Shown here: positions 26,205 to 35,021 of the stretch, piece by piece
Position numbering within the stretch: position 1 is the first letter of the stretch
How the letters are laid out: each line of letters begins with the position of its first letter
Assembly (NCBI GenBank): GCA_964467585.1
Contig: CAYXRF010000001.1
Span: forward strand, 124,001 to 188,000
Reading direction: 5' to 3'
DNA: 64,000 bases
Source of the DNA: CALVLD01 sp964467585
GTDB lineage: Bacteria > Bacillota > Clostridia > Christensenellales > CAG-138
Made by a program: the position numbers and the translations under genes
Notes under the pieces: model-generated
The model's input: the letters and a program-made list of their open reading frames with translations, nothing else
What the model was told of the DNA's origin: nothing
Database searches by the model: none

Positions 26205-26232
26205 TTGACACAATCGGTGATTATGATATAAT
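26205..26232 (+). promoter_or_regulatory. Consensus promoter of the secreted Ig-like protein gene
   Basis: TTGACA (26205-26210), 16 bases, TATAAT (26227-26232), with TGA before the -10. Both hexamers are perfect, so it should be strong. The ATG is 36 bases downstream. Confidence 0.88.
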
Positions 26233-26268
26233 ATCTGCAGATTCTTGCTGATAAGAGGAGGTATCTTT

Positions 26269-27270
26269 ATGCGCATTGCCAAACGCACTCTGTCAATGCT
26301 GATTGCCTTGGTGTTTGTCGCTTTCGCCGTGCCGATGACCGCACAGGGCGACGACTATGCACCTGTATACGCATCATACGGACAGTATATTAACCAATAT
26401 GTTTGGGGAGCGGATATGCCGACGGGCACAACGATGCTGCTTGTAAGCGGCACCATGCCGACAGGTATAAGCCTTGAAGGAAACAACAGCACCGGATTTT
26501 ACTTCAGAGGCACGCCAACCATGTGCGGCAGCTATAAAGTCACGTTTGAGCTGCGGCCGCAGGACGCAATGTGGTCTTATGCCCGTTATGAATTTATCAT
26601 ATCGGGTGATCTTGTGATAACAACTTCAAGCCTGCCGGAGGGTACTGTCGGCGAAAAGTATTCAAAGCGTATCAAGGCAAACTTCCCGGATGCAGAATTC
26701 GGTTTTTACTACAATCCGAGCGGTCCGAACGATTATGAAAAGCTCAACCTCACGCTTTCTTCCGATGGCAAGCTTTCAGGCACGCCGAATAAGGCAGGCA
26801 GCTACTCGTTCTTTATAAATTGCTGCTCAGACTTGGCAGGAATGGAGACACAAAAGAAGTTTACGCTTGTAATTAAATCTGCATCAACCCCAACAGCCGA
26901 ACCGACAGTTGAGCCCACTATCGGTCCCGATGGCGATTTGGAGTATCTTCTTTGGGATTATGCAGCGGATTTCAACATTACCGCACGGATAGGACAGCCT
27001 GTGGAGATTGAAATATTCTCCTACACAAACGATGACGTTTCAATGTTTGTGCCGGATGTGACGCTGCCGGCGGGAATGACGCTGTTAGCGGACATCGGTT
27101 CGTGTCGGCTTGTAGGTACGGCGATGGAGGAGGGCAGCTATAGGTTCCAATTGAATCTGATAATCAACGGGACGCCATATACGCTTAAATTCTTGCTCAC
27201 CATTGTTGACCCAAGCTTTGACGGTTTCCCGAGCGGCGTACCGCTTGTGCCGTTTACAACCGCGCCGTAA
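26269..27270 (+). CDS. Secreted protein with putative Ig-like (He_PIG) repeats
   Basis: About 333 residues. A signal peptide is clear (RIAKRTLSMLIALVFVAFAV then AQG). Three repeats of about 90 residues follow. The second shows the He_PIG pattern (LPEGTVGEKYSKRIKANF then LSGTPNKAGSYSF). The first and third are weaker (LSGTP-like: FRGTPTMCGSYKVTFEL; LVGTAMEEGSYRFQL). A Thr/Pro/Glu-rich linker (TPTAEPTVEPTIGP) lies between repeats two and three. No membrane anchor or sortase motif is visible at the end. It has a perfect promoter and a GAGGAGG site, and is followed 15 bases later by a lipoprotein gene. The function is unknown; such domains often mediate binding. Confidence 0.8.
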   Translation: MRIAKRTLSMLIALVFVAFAVPMTAQGDDYAPVYASYGQYINQYVWGADMPTGTTMLLVSGTMPTGISLEGNNSTGFYFRGTPTMCGSYKVTFELRPQDAMWSYARYEFIISGDLVITTSSLPEGTVGEKYSKRIKANFPDAEFGFYYNPSGPNDYEKLNLTLSSDGKLSGTPNKAGSYSFFINCCSDLAGMETQKKFTLVIKSASTPTAEPTVEPTIGPDGDLEYLLWDYAADFNITARIGQPVEIEIFSYTNDDVSMFVPDVTLPAGMTLLADIGSCRLVGTAMEEGSYRFQLNLIINGTPYTLKFLLTIVDPSFDGFPSGVPLVPFTTAP

Positions 27271-27284
27271 AGGAGGAATCAGAT

Positions 27285-28373
27285 ATGAAAAGATTTTTTG
27301 CGATAGCTCTTTGCGCTCTGTTTGTACTTGCGTCTGTTGGATGCTCAATTGTTGACAACGCATTGAATGCGATAAAAACACCCGAGCCCTCCGAGCCAAC
27401 CGTTAATGAGGTTGACCCGAGTGTGCTTGCTAAGTATATTGGGGACTGGTATGGCATTTATGCGGTTGCGGACGCCGGCGGCGTCTATGCCGATAACGCA
27501 AATGTGTCAAATGACTGTGCAATGCGTATCGCTGTCGATGAGGCAGGTGCGTATTCTGCATACCTTGTAATAAACGGCAACGGTGGTCGTCTTTATAACT
27601 GCAACATAGCCGATGGCAGCACGTTTATGCTGGAAGCTGCGGCTGATGGCAAAGCGGGGCTTGGAGGCGGAACGTTTACTGCGATTGGCGATAAGCTCAT
27701 ATATACCGAGGTATATGTCAGCGGTGACGACTATATGAACATCACCATAACGATGAAGCGCCCGGGCGCCGCTTGGTCCGGCACTGTTCCCGTGTCATAC
27801 GATTATGTGTGTGAAAACGGTTTTGGCTCACTTGTTGCCAATATGGGAGGGAATATTGATGATCTGCCACAGATTCCGCAGTCCGTTTCTGAGCTTATAG
27901 GCGGAGAAGTCAACATGATGCTCAGCACGCAGGGCGGCGGTAATACGCCCGATGTTGTGCGCACAGTCAGCTCAAACGGGCAGATCAGCGTTATACTTCC
28001 CGAGGGTTATACCGTGTCTGAGGACGATGAAATTTCATTCGTTATCTCCGGAGAGGATTATGGCGTGGCGGAAATATCATTTTCTGTGTCCGCATGGAAT
28101 ACCGATGGGCTGACATTCCTGATTGAAAATAACGATGGCGTTACAGACCTCTATCACTACACGATAGACGGCTTTGACTGTTACGGTGCATTTTTCGACT
28201 GCTTGGATGAATATGGTTACACCCTGTTTGAGCTCTGCGGCACGGACGATAACGGCAATCTCATCGTTATTAACATTGAGCTTACGATGGATATCGTTAT
28301 GGCTTATCAATATGTCATTGAGAATTCCGATTTTACAGAGCTTGTGCTTGGCGCACAGTTTATTGTTGACTGA
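27285..28373 (+). CDS. Lipoprotein of unknown function
   Basis: 362 residues. Signal peptide ending in the lipobox LASVGC, so Cys20 should be lipidated and the protein anchored outside the membrane. A proline/glutamate linker (TPEPSEPTVNE) follows. The rest has two parts: residues about 45-165, with YIGDWYGIYAV and beta-strand rich sequence, and about 190-362, with VILPEGYTVSEDDEISFVIS and acidic stretches. I recognise no family. It follows the Ig-like secreted protein in the same operon (15 bases, AAAGGAGG site), so the two may work together at the surface. Confidence 0.78.
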   Translation: MKRFFAIALCALFVLASVGCSIVDNALNAIKTPEPSEPTVNEVDPSVLAKYIGDWYGIYAVADAGGVYADNANVSNDCAMRIAVDEAGAYSAYLVINGNGGRLYNCNIADGSTFMLEAAADGKAGLGGGTFTAIGDKLIYTEVYVSGDDYMNITITMKRPGAAWSGTVPVSYDYVCENGFGSLVANMGGNIDDLPQIPQSVSELIGGEVNMMLSTQGGGNTPDVVRTVSSNGQISVILPEGYTVSEDDEISFVISGEDYGVAEISFSVSAWNTDGLTFLIENNDGVTDLYHYTIDGFDCYGAFFDCLDEYGYTLFELCGTDDNGNLIVINIELTMDIVMAYQYVIENSDFTELVLGAQFIVD

Positions 28374-28645
28374 TAACACTGCATCACTGCGGCATTAGAA
28401 TTGCTGCGTGCCCAACTTCATGCCGACAGACAGAGAAAAAATTACTTCAAGGCGATCTCGATACGAGGTCGCCTTTGTTTGTGATTGATTGAAAGACGGA
28501 TTCACGCTGCTGTAAAGCGTATGCCCAATCAAAAAATGTAAATTTTATACTGTACTTCCGAGTATCGGCGTGCTAAAATGAGGTGTTAAATTGGATATGC
28601 GTTTAGGCAATGAGCGCAGTTCACAAAATAGGAGGATATTACAAA
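28374..28645. other. Intergenic region before pepF
   Basis: This holds the terminator at 28449-28483. A possible -10 (TAAAAT near 28574) for pepF is visible, without a convincing -35. I see nothing else. Confidence 0.5.
28449..28483 (+). terminator. Terminator after the lipoprotein operon
   Basis: GGCGATCTCG and CGAGGTCGCC form a 10-pair stem (one G-U) with a three-base loop, followed by TTTGTTTG. Confidence 0.85.
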
Positions 28646-30448
28646 ATGGCAACACAAAAGCATATACCCAAACGAAGCGAGGTCGAAAAACAGTTTACTT
28701 GGGCAACGGAGGATCTTTTTGCCTCTGATGAGCTTTGGAACGAATCGCTTGAGGCAGCAAAGGATATTCCCGCAAGCATACAGAAATTTTGCGGTCATTT
28801 GGGTGAAAGCGCTGAAACCCTTTTTAATTACTTGAAGCTTGGTGATGACGTCACCATTAAAATTGAGCGTCTCGGCAACTATGCCATGCGCAAGTCGGAT
28901 GAGGATACGGGCAACAGCTTTTACAATGCCATGAAAGGGCGCTTAATGAGCCTTTATGTTAAAATTGCAAGCGCGGATGCATTTTCCACTCCCGAAATTA
29001 TTAGCATTGAGGATGAAAAGCTGGCATCGTTTATGAGCGAAAAGCCGGAGCTTGCCGTATATTCCCGCAAGCTTGAAAAGATTCGCCGCAGAAAAGCGCA
29101 TACGCTTTCAGACGCTGAGGAGAGAATACTTGCCTTGTCCGGACAGGTCACTGCCGCTCCCGGAGAAATTGGGTCTGCGTTCCGCAATGCGGATATCCGA
29201 TTCCCCGACATAACTGATGCGGATGGCAACGTTTTAAAGGTTACGCAAGGCTCGTTCGTGCCTTTACTGGAAAATTCTGACGTCAATGTGCGCAAGGCGG
29301 CTTTTGAATCGCTGTATCACACATTCGAAGGGTACAAAAACACCACAGCCGCATTTCTTGACGCACAGGTTAAGGGGCTTATATTCAATGCGCAGGCGCG
29401 CAAGTATGAGTCAACGCTTCATGCCGCCTTGGATGAAACGGAGGTTCCCGTATCAGTATACAATAATCTGATCGAAGCGGTTCATTCAAATCTGCACTAC
29501 CTGCATAAGTATGTGGAGCTGCGCAAAAAGCTCATGGGAGTGGACGAGCTTCATATGTACGACCTTTACACGCCTATCGTTGGCGACGCGGACAAAGAGA
29601 TCCCATATGAGGAAGCAAAGCAGATTATTATCAAGGCGCTTGCTCCTCTGGGTGACGAATACATTGATATTCTAAAAGAGGGCTTTAACAATCGTTGGAT
29701 TGACGTATACGAAAACGAGGGGAAGCGCGGCGGTGCATATTCGTCCTGCGGCGATCCTCATCCCTATGTACTGCTCAATCAGAAGGATACCCTTGACAGC
29801 ATGTTCACAATAGCGCATGAAATGGGTCATTCGCTGCACACATACTACTCCATCAAGAATCAACCGGTATGTAATTCGGGGTATGTGATATTTGTCGCTG
29901 AGGTTGCGTCAACATGTAATGAGGTTTTGCTTGTAAAGTATTTGCTGAACAACACATCGGACAAGCGCGAAAGGGCATACCTTATCAATCATTTCCTTGA
30001 AAGCTTCAGAGGAACGCTTTATCGTCAAACGATGTTTGCAGAGTTTGAGCTCTATATGAATCAACTTGCAGAGACGGGCGCATCGCTTACGGCGGATGCA
30101 CTGTGCGATAAGTATTATGAGATGAACAAGCAATACTTTGGCGATGCCATTGTCGTGGATAAAGAGATTGCTCAGGAATGGGCGCGCATACCTCATTTCT
30201 TCTACAATTTCTATGTGTTCCAGTACGCAACAGGATTCTCCGCCGCGTGCGCGATTGCTAACCGCATACTTGAGGAAGGCGCACCGGCCGTTGCCGATTA
30301 CAAAAAGTTCCTCTCCGCAGGCGGCAGCACCGATCCAATCTCAATACTGAAGATGGCAGGCGTTGATATGACAACGGCCGCTCCCGTTAACGAAGCTCTC
30401 AAGCTGTTCGGAGAACTGCTTGATGAGATGGAAGAGCTGATGAACTGA
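28646..30448 (+). CDS. pepF: Oligoendopeptidase F
   Basis: This M3 family zinc metallopeptidase hydrolyses short peptides in the cytoplasm. It has 600 residues, the family norm. The zinc motif HEMGHSLHTY is at residues 391-400, with His391, Glu392 and His395. The upstream GGAYSSCGDPHPYVLLNQ and the downstream EVASTCNEVLL (third ligand Glu) are typical. I chose the ATG at 28646 because AGGAGG lies about 10 bases before it. It is flanked by terminators, so it is probably monocistronic. No signal peptide is seen. Confidence 0.96.
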   Translation: MATQKHIPKRSEVEKQFTWATEDLFASDELWNESLEAAKDIPASIQKFCGHLGESAETLFNYLKLGDDVTIKIERLGNYAMRKSDEDTGNSFYNAMKGRLMSLYVKIASADAFSTPEIISIEDEKLASFMSEKPELAVYSRKLEKIRRRKAHTLSDAEERILALSGQVTAAPGEIGSAFRNADIRFPDITDADGNVLKVTQGSFVPLLENSDVNVRKAAFESLYHTFEGYKNTTAAFLDAQVKGLIFNAQARKYESTLHAALDETEVPVSVYNNLIEAVHSNLHYLHKYVELRKKLMGVDELHMYDLYTPIVGDADKEIPYEEAKQIIIKALAPLGDEYIDILKEGFNNRWIDVYENEGKRGGAYSSCGDPHPYVLLNQKDTLDSMFTIAHEMGHSLHTYYSIKNQPVCNSGYVIFVAEVASTCNEVLLVKYLLNNTSDKRERAYLINHFLESFRGTLYRQTMFAEFELYMNQLAETGASLTADALCDKYYEMNKQYFGDAIVVDKEIAQEWARIPHFFYNFYVFQYATGFSAACAIANRILEEGAPAVADYKKFLSAGGSTDPISILKMAGVDMTTAAPVNEALKLFGELLDEMEELMN

Positions 30449-30481
30449 CTAAGTCTATATTCTGCCCATAAATAAAAAGAA

Positions 30482-30513
30482 GCGGCGACACACATTTTGT
30501 GCCGCCGCCTTTG
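30482..30513. terminator. Bidirectional terminator between pepF and rmuC
   Basis: GCGGCG-ACACA and TGTG-C-CGCCGC form a stem with a small loop between two convergent genes. T-rich sequence follows on the plus strand and A-rich sequence precedes it, so it should work both ways. Confidence 0.8.
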
Positions 30514-30536
30514 ATTTGTTGCCGCAATATATACTA

Positions 30537-31922
30537 TTATTGATCGCCGTCGTCAATTAGAGCGGCAGATTCCGATGATGGCATGCTTTCCACATTCTTC
30601 AATTTTCGCATTATCTGCTTTGTGCGTGCGCCGATTAGCTGTTCCAGATCATCGTTCGCCTTGTTAATTTGCTTTTGAGCGGAGAGCAAAACCCCTTCAA
30701 ACTTGGTGATTTCGGTCTTGACTGCGCCAAGCACCTGCCATGCTTCGGTGCTTCGCTTTTGCATTGCAAAGTTTGAAAAGCCCATTCGCAGGCTATTAAG
30801 AAGCGCTGCCATTGTAGAAGGCCCCGCAATATTTATGTGCGCCTCACGCTGAAGCTTTTCAACCATACCCAGACGCACCGCTTCCGCATATATCCCCTCA
30901 GTCGGCAAAAACATTATTGCAAAATCGGTAGTGCGCGGCGGGTCGATGTATTTGTCTCGAATATCCCGCGCAAAACGCATTATCGTGTCGCAGAGACTTT
31001 TTTGAGCGGAAGCCACGGCGGCAGGGTCGGCAGCGTCATACGCATCGGAGAGCTTCATATATGCATCGGACGGGTATTTGCTGTCTATCGGAAGATATAC
31101 GGGTGTTTCACCGTCATTCGGAAGACGTACCGCATATTCTACACGTTCGTTTGAACGCTGTTTCGCGTCAAAATTTTTAACATACTGCTCAGGCGTAAGA
31201 ATATCCTCAAGTATAGCTCCAAGCTGAATTTCCCCAAGAGTACCGCGTGTCTTAACATTTGAGAGGACTTTTTTGAGGTCGCCGACACCATCGGCAAGCG
31301 TTTTCATTTCACCCAAGCCGCGATATACCTCCGCAAGCCTTTCGTTGACCATCTTGAAGCTTTCGGTTATACGTTCGTTCAGAGTTTTTTGGAGCTTTTC
31401 ATCAACAACGGTTTTCACCTCGTCCAAGCGCTTGTCCATTATGCCACGCATTTCGTCAATGCGCTTTCCGTTGTCATCAGACATTGTTTTTATCTGACGC
31501 TCCATCGTTTGACGTATTGAATCAAGCTCCCTTGCGGTTATTTGCTCAAATGTTTTTAGCCGTTCCTCTGAACGCGTTGTACCCGCAAGCGTTGTTTGCT
31601 CAAAAGTCTTAAAACGTTCCTCCGAGCGCGTGGCGTTTGCTGTAATAGCAAGATTTACAGCCGTTTGATTTGCGGACAGCTCTTTGGCGTATGCGTCCTG
31701 CTGCGACTTCAAAAGCTCAGTCATATGACAAATGCGTTCGTCGTTCGCTTCAAGAATGTTTCTCTTGGTGCGCTCAAGCTCGTCAGTATTTTTGGCGAAA
31801 TGCTCCGCCAGCAGTCTTTCAAGCTTTTGCGTGTCGTCCTTTTTTCTTGACGCAACAATTATTGTAATGATACCGAACACGGATATGACGGCTATCAGCG
31901 TTACAAATTGCCAAAGCTCCAT
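30537..31922 (-). CDS. rmuC: DNA recombination protein RmuC
   Basis: RmuC is thought to limit inversions at short repeats and has a nuclease-like C-terminal domain. The protein has 461 residues: one N-terminal membrane segment (LWQFVTLIAVISVFGIITII), a coiled-coil of about 150 residues with two near-identical RSEERFKTFEQ/RSEERLKTFEQ segments, then the RmuC core. The core reads LSNVKTRGTLGEIQLGAILE, LPIDSKYPSDAY, DFAIMFLPTEGIYAEA and NIAGPSTMAALLNSL. It is convergent with pepF. It appears to follow the ECF gene by 11 bases. Confidence 0.93.
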   Translation of the reverse strand: MELWQFVTLIAVISVFGIITIIVASRKKDDTQKLERLLAEHFAKNTDELERTKRNILEANDERICHMTELLKSQQDAYAKELSANQTAVNLAITANATRSEERFKTFEQTTLAGTTRSEERLKTFEQITARELDSIRQTMERQIKTMSDDNGKRIDEMRGIMDKRLDEVKTVVDEKLQKTLNERITESFKMVNERLAEVYRGLGEMKTLADGVGDLKKVLSNVKTRGTLGEIQLGAILEDILTPEQYVKNFDAKQRSNERVEYAVRLPNDGETPVYLPIDSKYPSDAYMKLSDAYDAADPAAVASAQKSLCDTIMRFARDIRDKYIDPPRTTDFAIMFLPTEGIYAEAVRLGMVEKLQREAHINIAGPSTMAALLNSLRMGFSNFAMQKRSTEAWQVLGAVKTEITKFEGVLLSAQKQINKANDDLEQLIGARTKQIMRKLKNVESMPSSESAALIDDGDQ

Positions 31923-31933
31923 TTTCGCACCCC

Positions 31934-32485
31934 TTATTTGATGTTCCGTATGTCTGAAAGAAATTTTACCTTTTCAAACGAGACAATTATTATGATGCCC
32001 ATGACCACGCCAAACAGATATTGTATAGCGTTTGTCCAAAGCCCATAAAGGGCGACAACAGATCCGAAAAGGCATATTTCATATACAAAATATCCCATAG
32101 GCATAACAAGTCCGGCGATTACCGCGGACAAAAAACGACAACGCTTAGACAGCCTTGCATACAGCACCCCGCAGATCAATGCCATAGCGCCTTTAATAAG
32201 AAATGTGGCGGGCGCATACAACACGGAGCCGTGAAGTATGTCGGCTAACGCGCTGCCAACGGCGGCAACAAGCGCGCCGCCCCAGCCTCCAAGCAGGTAC
32301 GCCCCTGCATACACAGCCGCATCGCCTGCGTTAAGGTATGCGCCTCCGCTGCCCACAGGCAGAGGAATCGAAACAAATAGCGTCAGCAGGGTGATGATGG
32401 CAAGCATCAGCGCATAGACGGTAATGCGTTTAACCATTACGTCAGATGACAAATTCTTCTTATTGTGTTTAATATTCTTATCCAT
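31934..32485 (-). CDS. ECF transporter S component
   Basis: A 183-residue integral membrane protein with about six hydrophobic segments. It has the ECF S-component pattern: SIPLPVGSGGAYLNAGDAA near the N terminus and GGWGGALVAAVGSALADIL. It would bind a vitamin or similar small molecule and share an energising module (EcfA/EcfT) encoded elsewhere. The substrate cannot be told from sequence. I chose the ATG at 32485. No ribosome site lies before it: the -10 is only 7 bases upstream, so the mRNA may be leaderless. A start at 32437 (MVKRITVYAL) is the alternative. Confidence 0.8.
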   Translation of the reverse strand: MDKNIKHNKKNLSSDVMVKRITVYALMLAIITLLTLFVSIPLPVGSGGAYLNAGDAAVYAGAYLLGGWGGALVAAVGSALADILHGSVLYAPATFLIKGAMALICGVLYARLSKRCRFLSAVIAGLVMPMGYFVYEICLFGSVVALYGLWTNAIQYLFGVVMGIIIIVSFEKVKFLSDIRNIK

Positions 32486-32492
32486 ACGGACA

Positions 32493-32521
32493 AGTATAGC
32501 ATAATTCGATACGAATGTCAC
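32493..32521 (-). promoter_or_regulatory. Promoter immediately upstream of the ECF gene
   Basis: On the minus strand GTGACA (32521-32516), 17 bases, TATACT (32498-32493). The ATG at 32485 lies 7 bases after the -10, near the expected transcription start. Confidence 0.65.
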
Positions 32522-32660
32522 CTGCTGAACAAGAGTATAATTCCTATTGTTGCATTTATATACACAACGGAGGAAGTATGTTTTGCTTCGACATGCTTTT
32601 CATATTGAACGTCAGAATTTGTATATTTGTGATATCACATCTTTAATTACGCATTTCCAA

Positions 32661-32689
32661 TTGACATTATCCGCAAATACTGATATATT
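32661..32689 (+). promoter_or_regulatory. Promoter of the BspA-like gene
   Basis: TTGACA (32661-32666), 17 bases, TATATT (32684-32689). The ATG is about 50 bases downstream, with a GGGAG site before it. Confidence 0.82.
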
Positions 32690-32738
32690 AAATGATGGCA
32701 TATTGCCAAATTCATCAATTTAATGGGAGACGACCTAT

Positions 32739-34784
32739 ATGAAAAAATGGTTCAGCGCTTTGTTGACAATCGCGCTTGTCGCAGTTATTGCGACGGCACT
32801 TCCTCTTGCTGCGCAGGCGACCGAATACACAGGAACCTGTGGTGCGGATGGCGATAACATATCGTGGTATCTTGACACCGCAAACGGTGTTTTGCAGCTT
32901 ACGGGTTCGGGGGCTATGGCGGATTATGTGTCTGCTTCATCAAACCGCAACCCGTTTTATGCAAGACGCAACAACATAACCTCTATCGAAATAGGCGAGG
33001 GCATTACCTATCTCGGCAATTATGGCTTCTACTACCTGATAAAGGCAACGTCTGTTTCAATCCCTTCATCTGTTACAAGCCTTGGCACCAACACGTTTCT
33101 CAACTGTCGCCTGCTGCAGTCCATTACTCTGCCTGAAGGCGTTACTGAGATACCCGAGGCTATGGCAAAGGGCTGCTCCGCGCTGACGTCCTGCGTTTAT
33201 CCTTCAACGCTGCAAAGCATTGGCGCAAATGCATTCTATGGCGCATTGTTTACCGAAATTACAATCCCCGCATCCGTTCAAACAATTGGGGACTCAGCGT
33301 TTCAAAGCTGCTCCTCCGCAACATCGCTTACTCTAAATGAGGGATTAAGCTCGATAGGCTCCATGGCATTTGGATATACGTCAATTACATCTGTGGACAT
33401 TCCCGCATCCGTGACATCCGTTGCATATAACGCATTTTCAGGGAACTCTCTGCTTACCGATTTGACGGTAAATGACAACAACCTGACATACGCGGACAAC
33501 GGCGGCATGCTTTACACCAAGGCGCTTGATACGCTTCTGTTTTGTCCGCAGGGCATTACTTCAGCGGTAGAAATATACAATGGCTGCTCCATAATCGGCG
33601 AGTATGCCTTCAACAACACGCAGGTATCCGCAATCACCATTCCGTCAACTGTTACAACCTTGAAGTATGGGTGCTTTCAGTCATGCTCGGGCATTACGGA
33701 GCTTACAATTCCATATTCTGTAACCGTTATTGAAAACGAGGTGTGCGCAAACAGCATCAATCTTGTAACCGTAAATCTTGACGCAAACGTTACACAGACG
33801 GGTTGGTACATGTTTGCGGGTTGCTCCGCGCTGACTACGGCAAATCTTGCCGAAAACATCACTCAATATAACGAAGGCACGTTCAATTACTGCTCTGTGC
33901 TTGCAAACGTAACTATTCCGCCGACTCTTACGGAGATTCCGAAGCAGTGCTTCAACAGCTGCTTTGCATTAACACAGTTTGAAATTCCGAGTACGGTAAC
34001 TTCAATCGGCGAGCATGCATTCTACGGCTGCACAGGGCTTACAAGCATTGTGATTCCTGAAGCCTGCACATTCATAGGAGACAGCGGTTTCAGCAACTGC
34101 ACAGGGCTGACGTCGTTCATATTCCCCGCGTCAATTACAGAAATCAGCGCTAACGTATTGCAAAGATGCACGGGGCTGCTTACGATTGACGTACTTGGCA
34201 ACATTACAAGCATCGGCAATGGTGCGTTCTATAACTGCACAGGGCTGGAGTATGTCAAGTTCCACTGTGACGTTCCCGCATATGTTGGGCAGAACGTTGT
34301 CCGCAATATTCCTGCCACTGCGCTTATATACTATCCCGGTGAATATACCGCATGGGGGCAGAACAAGCCGTTTGACTTTGTTACCCAGTATACAAGTCTC
34401 CTTTACACATACGTGCCTTACTACGATAGGGCGGTTGTTGAGATTACGGCTGTTGAGCTTCGTGCCCGCACCACGGATGACGGCAATGCGGATATGCGTT
34501 TTGTGGCAACGGTCTATCCACATGAAGGCTACACTATCGACAAATGCTATTTCATCGTCAGCGTACCGGAGCTTGGCACAGAGGCGTTCGTTAACGCGTC
34601 CAAGGTCTATTCGGTGGACAGCGTAACAGGCTATTATCAGGTGACCTGCGTTATTAAATGCATCCGTCCAGCAAACTTTGGTTACAGCATTTCAACGCAA
34701 TGCTTCATCGAGTACAGCGGAACGGAGAACGGCACATACGCTTCAAACGTTGTCGCACAGTCCGTTAACGGTCTTTTGGGGTAA
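32739..34784 (+). CDS. Secreted BspA-like leucine-rich repeat protein
   Basis: 681 residues. Signal peptide KKWFSALLTIALVAVIATAL, then AQATEY. Residues about 60-560 hold many LRR_5/BspA repeats of about 23 residues of the form ITIPSSVTSIGxxAFxxCxxL. The last 130 residues are a separate domain (PYYDRAVVEITAVELRARTT, then YFIVSVPELGTEAF). No membrane anchor or LPxTG motif is visible, so attachment, if any, is by another means. BspA-type proteins in gut and oral bacteria bind host matrix or other cells. It is monocistronic, with its own promoter and terminator. Confidence 0.9.
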   Translation: MKKWFSALLTIALVAVIATALPLAAQATEYTGTCGADGDNISWYLDTANGVLQLTGSGAMADYVSASSNRNPFYARRNNITSIEIGEGITYLGNYGFYYLIKATSVSIPSSVTSLGTNTFLNCRLLQSITLPEGVTEIPEAMAKGCSALTSCVYPSTLQSIGANAFYGALFTEITIPASVQTIGDSAFQSCSSATSLTLNEGLSSIGSMAFGYTSITSVDIPASVTSVAYNAFSGNSLLTDLTVNDNNLTYADNGGMLYTKALDTLLFCPQGITSAVEIYNGCSIIGEYAFNNTQVSAITIPSTVTTLKYGCFQSCSGITELTIPYSVTVIENEVCANSINLVTVNLDANVTQTGWYMFAGCSALTTANLAENITQYNEGTFNYCSVLANVTIPPTLTEIPKQCFNSCFALTQFEIPSTVTSIGEHAFYGCTGLTSIVIPEACTFIGDSGFSNCTGLTSFIFPASITEISANVLQRCTGLLTIDVLGNITSIGNGAFYNCTGLEYVKFHCDVPAYVGQNVVRNIPATALIYYPGEYTAWGQNKPFDFVTQYTSLLYTYVPYYDRAVVEITAVELRARTTDDGNADMRFVATVYPHEGYTIDKCYFIVSVPELGTEAFVNASKVYSVDSVTGYYQVTCVIKCIRPANFGYSISTQCFIEYSGTENGTYASNVVAQSVNGLLG

Positions 34785-34820
34785 ACAAAATATTCAAACT
34801 CAATATTGAGTAATCAAGTC

Positions 34821-34860
34821 GGAGACGTTGGCATAAATCGCAAACGTCTCCCTCTTTTTC
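34821..34860 (+). terminator. Terminator of the BspA-like gene
   Basis: GGAGACGTT and AACGTCTCC form a 9-pair stem around a 13-base loop, then CTCTTTTTC. Confidence 0.9.
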
Positions 34861-35021
34861 AAAAACAGAAGCCGAAGCGTTAATATGCCGACACGCAGCA
34901 ACGCCGCGCCGCCGAATATTCGATGCAAGGCGGCGACAGGTTAACAAAAAGCAAATGGAATTTTGAGATTAAAGGCGGGGGATAAGCGCTGAATCTGAAT
35001 CAGCAGAGATATAGTTGAAGC
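34861..35021. other. Spacer between the BspA-like gene and trmD
   Basis: No gene or clear signal is seen. rplS, which follows trmD in most Firmicutes, is not present here. Confidence 0.5.

Noticed and set aside
34798..34811. Palindrome ACTCAATATTGAGT as an operator
   Set aside because: It is short, A/T-rich and lies in the 3' region just before a terminator. It is similar to the core of the NrtR palindrome, but probably by chance.
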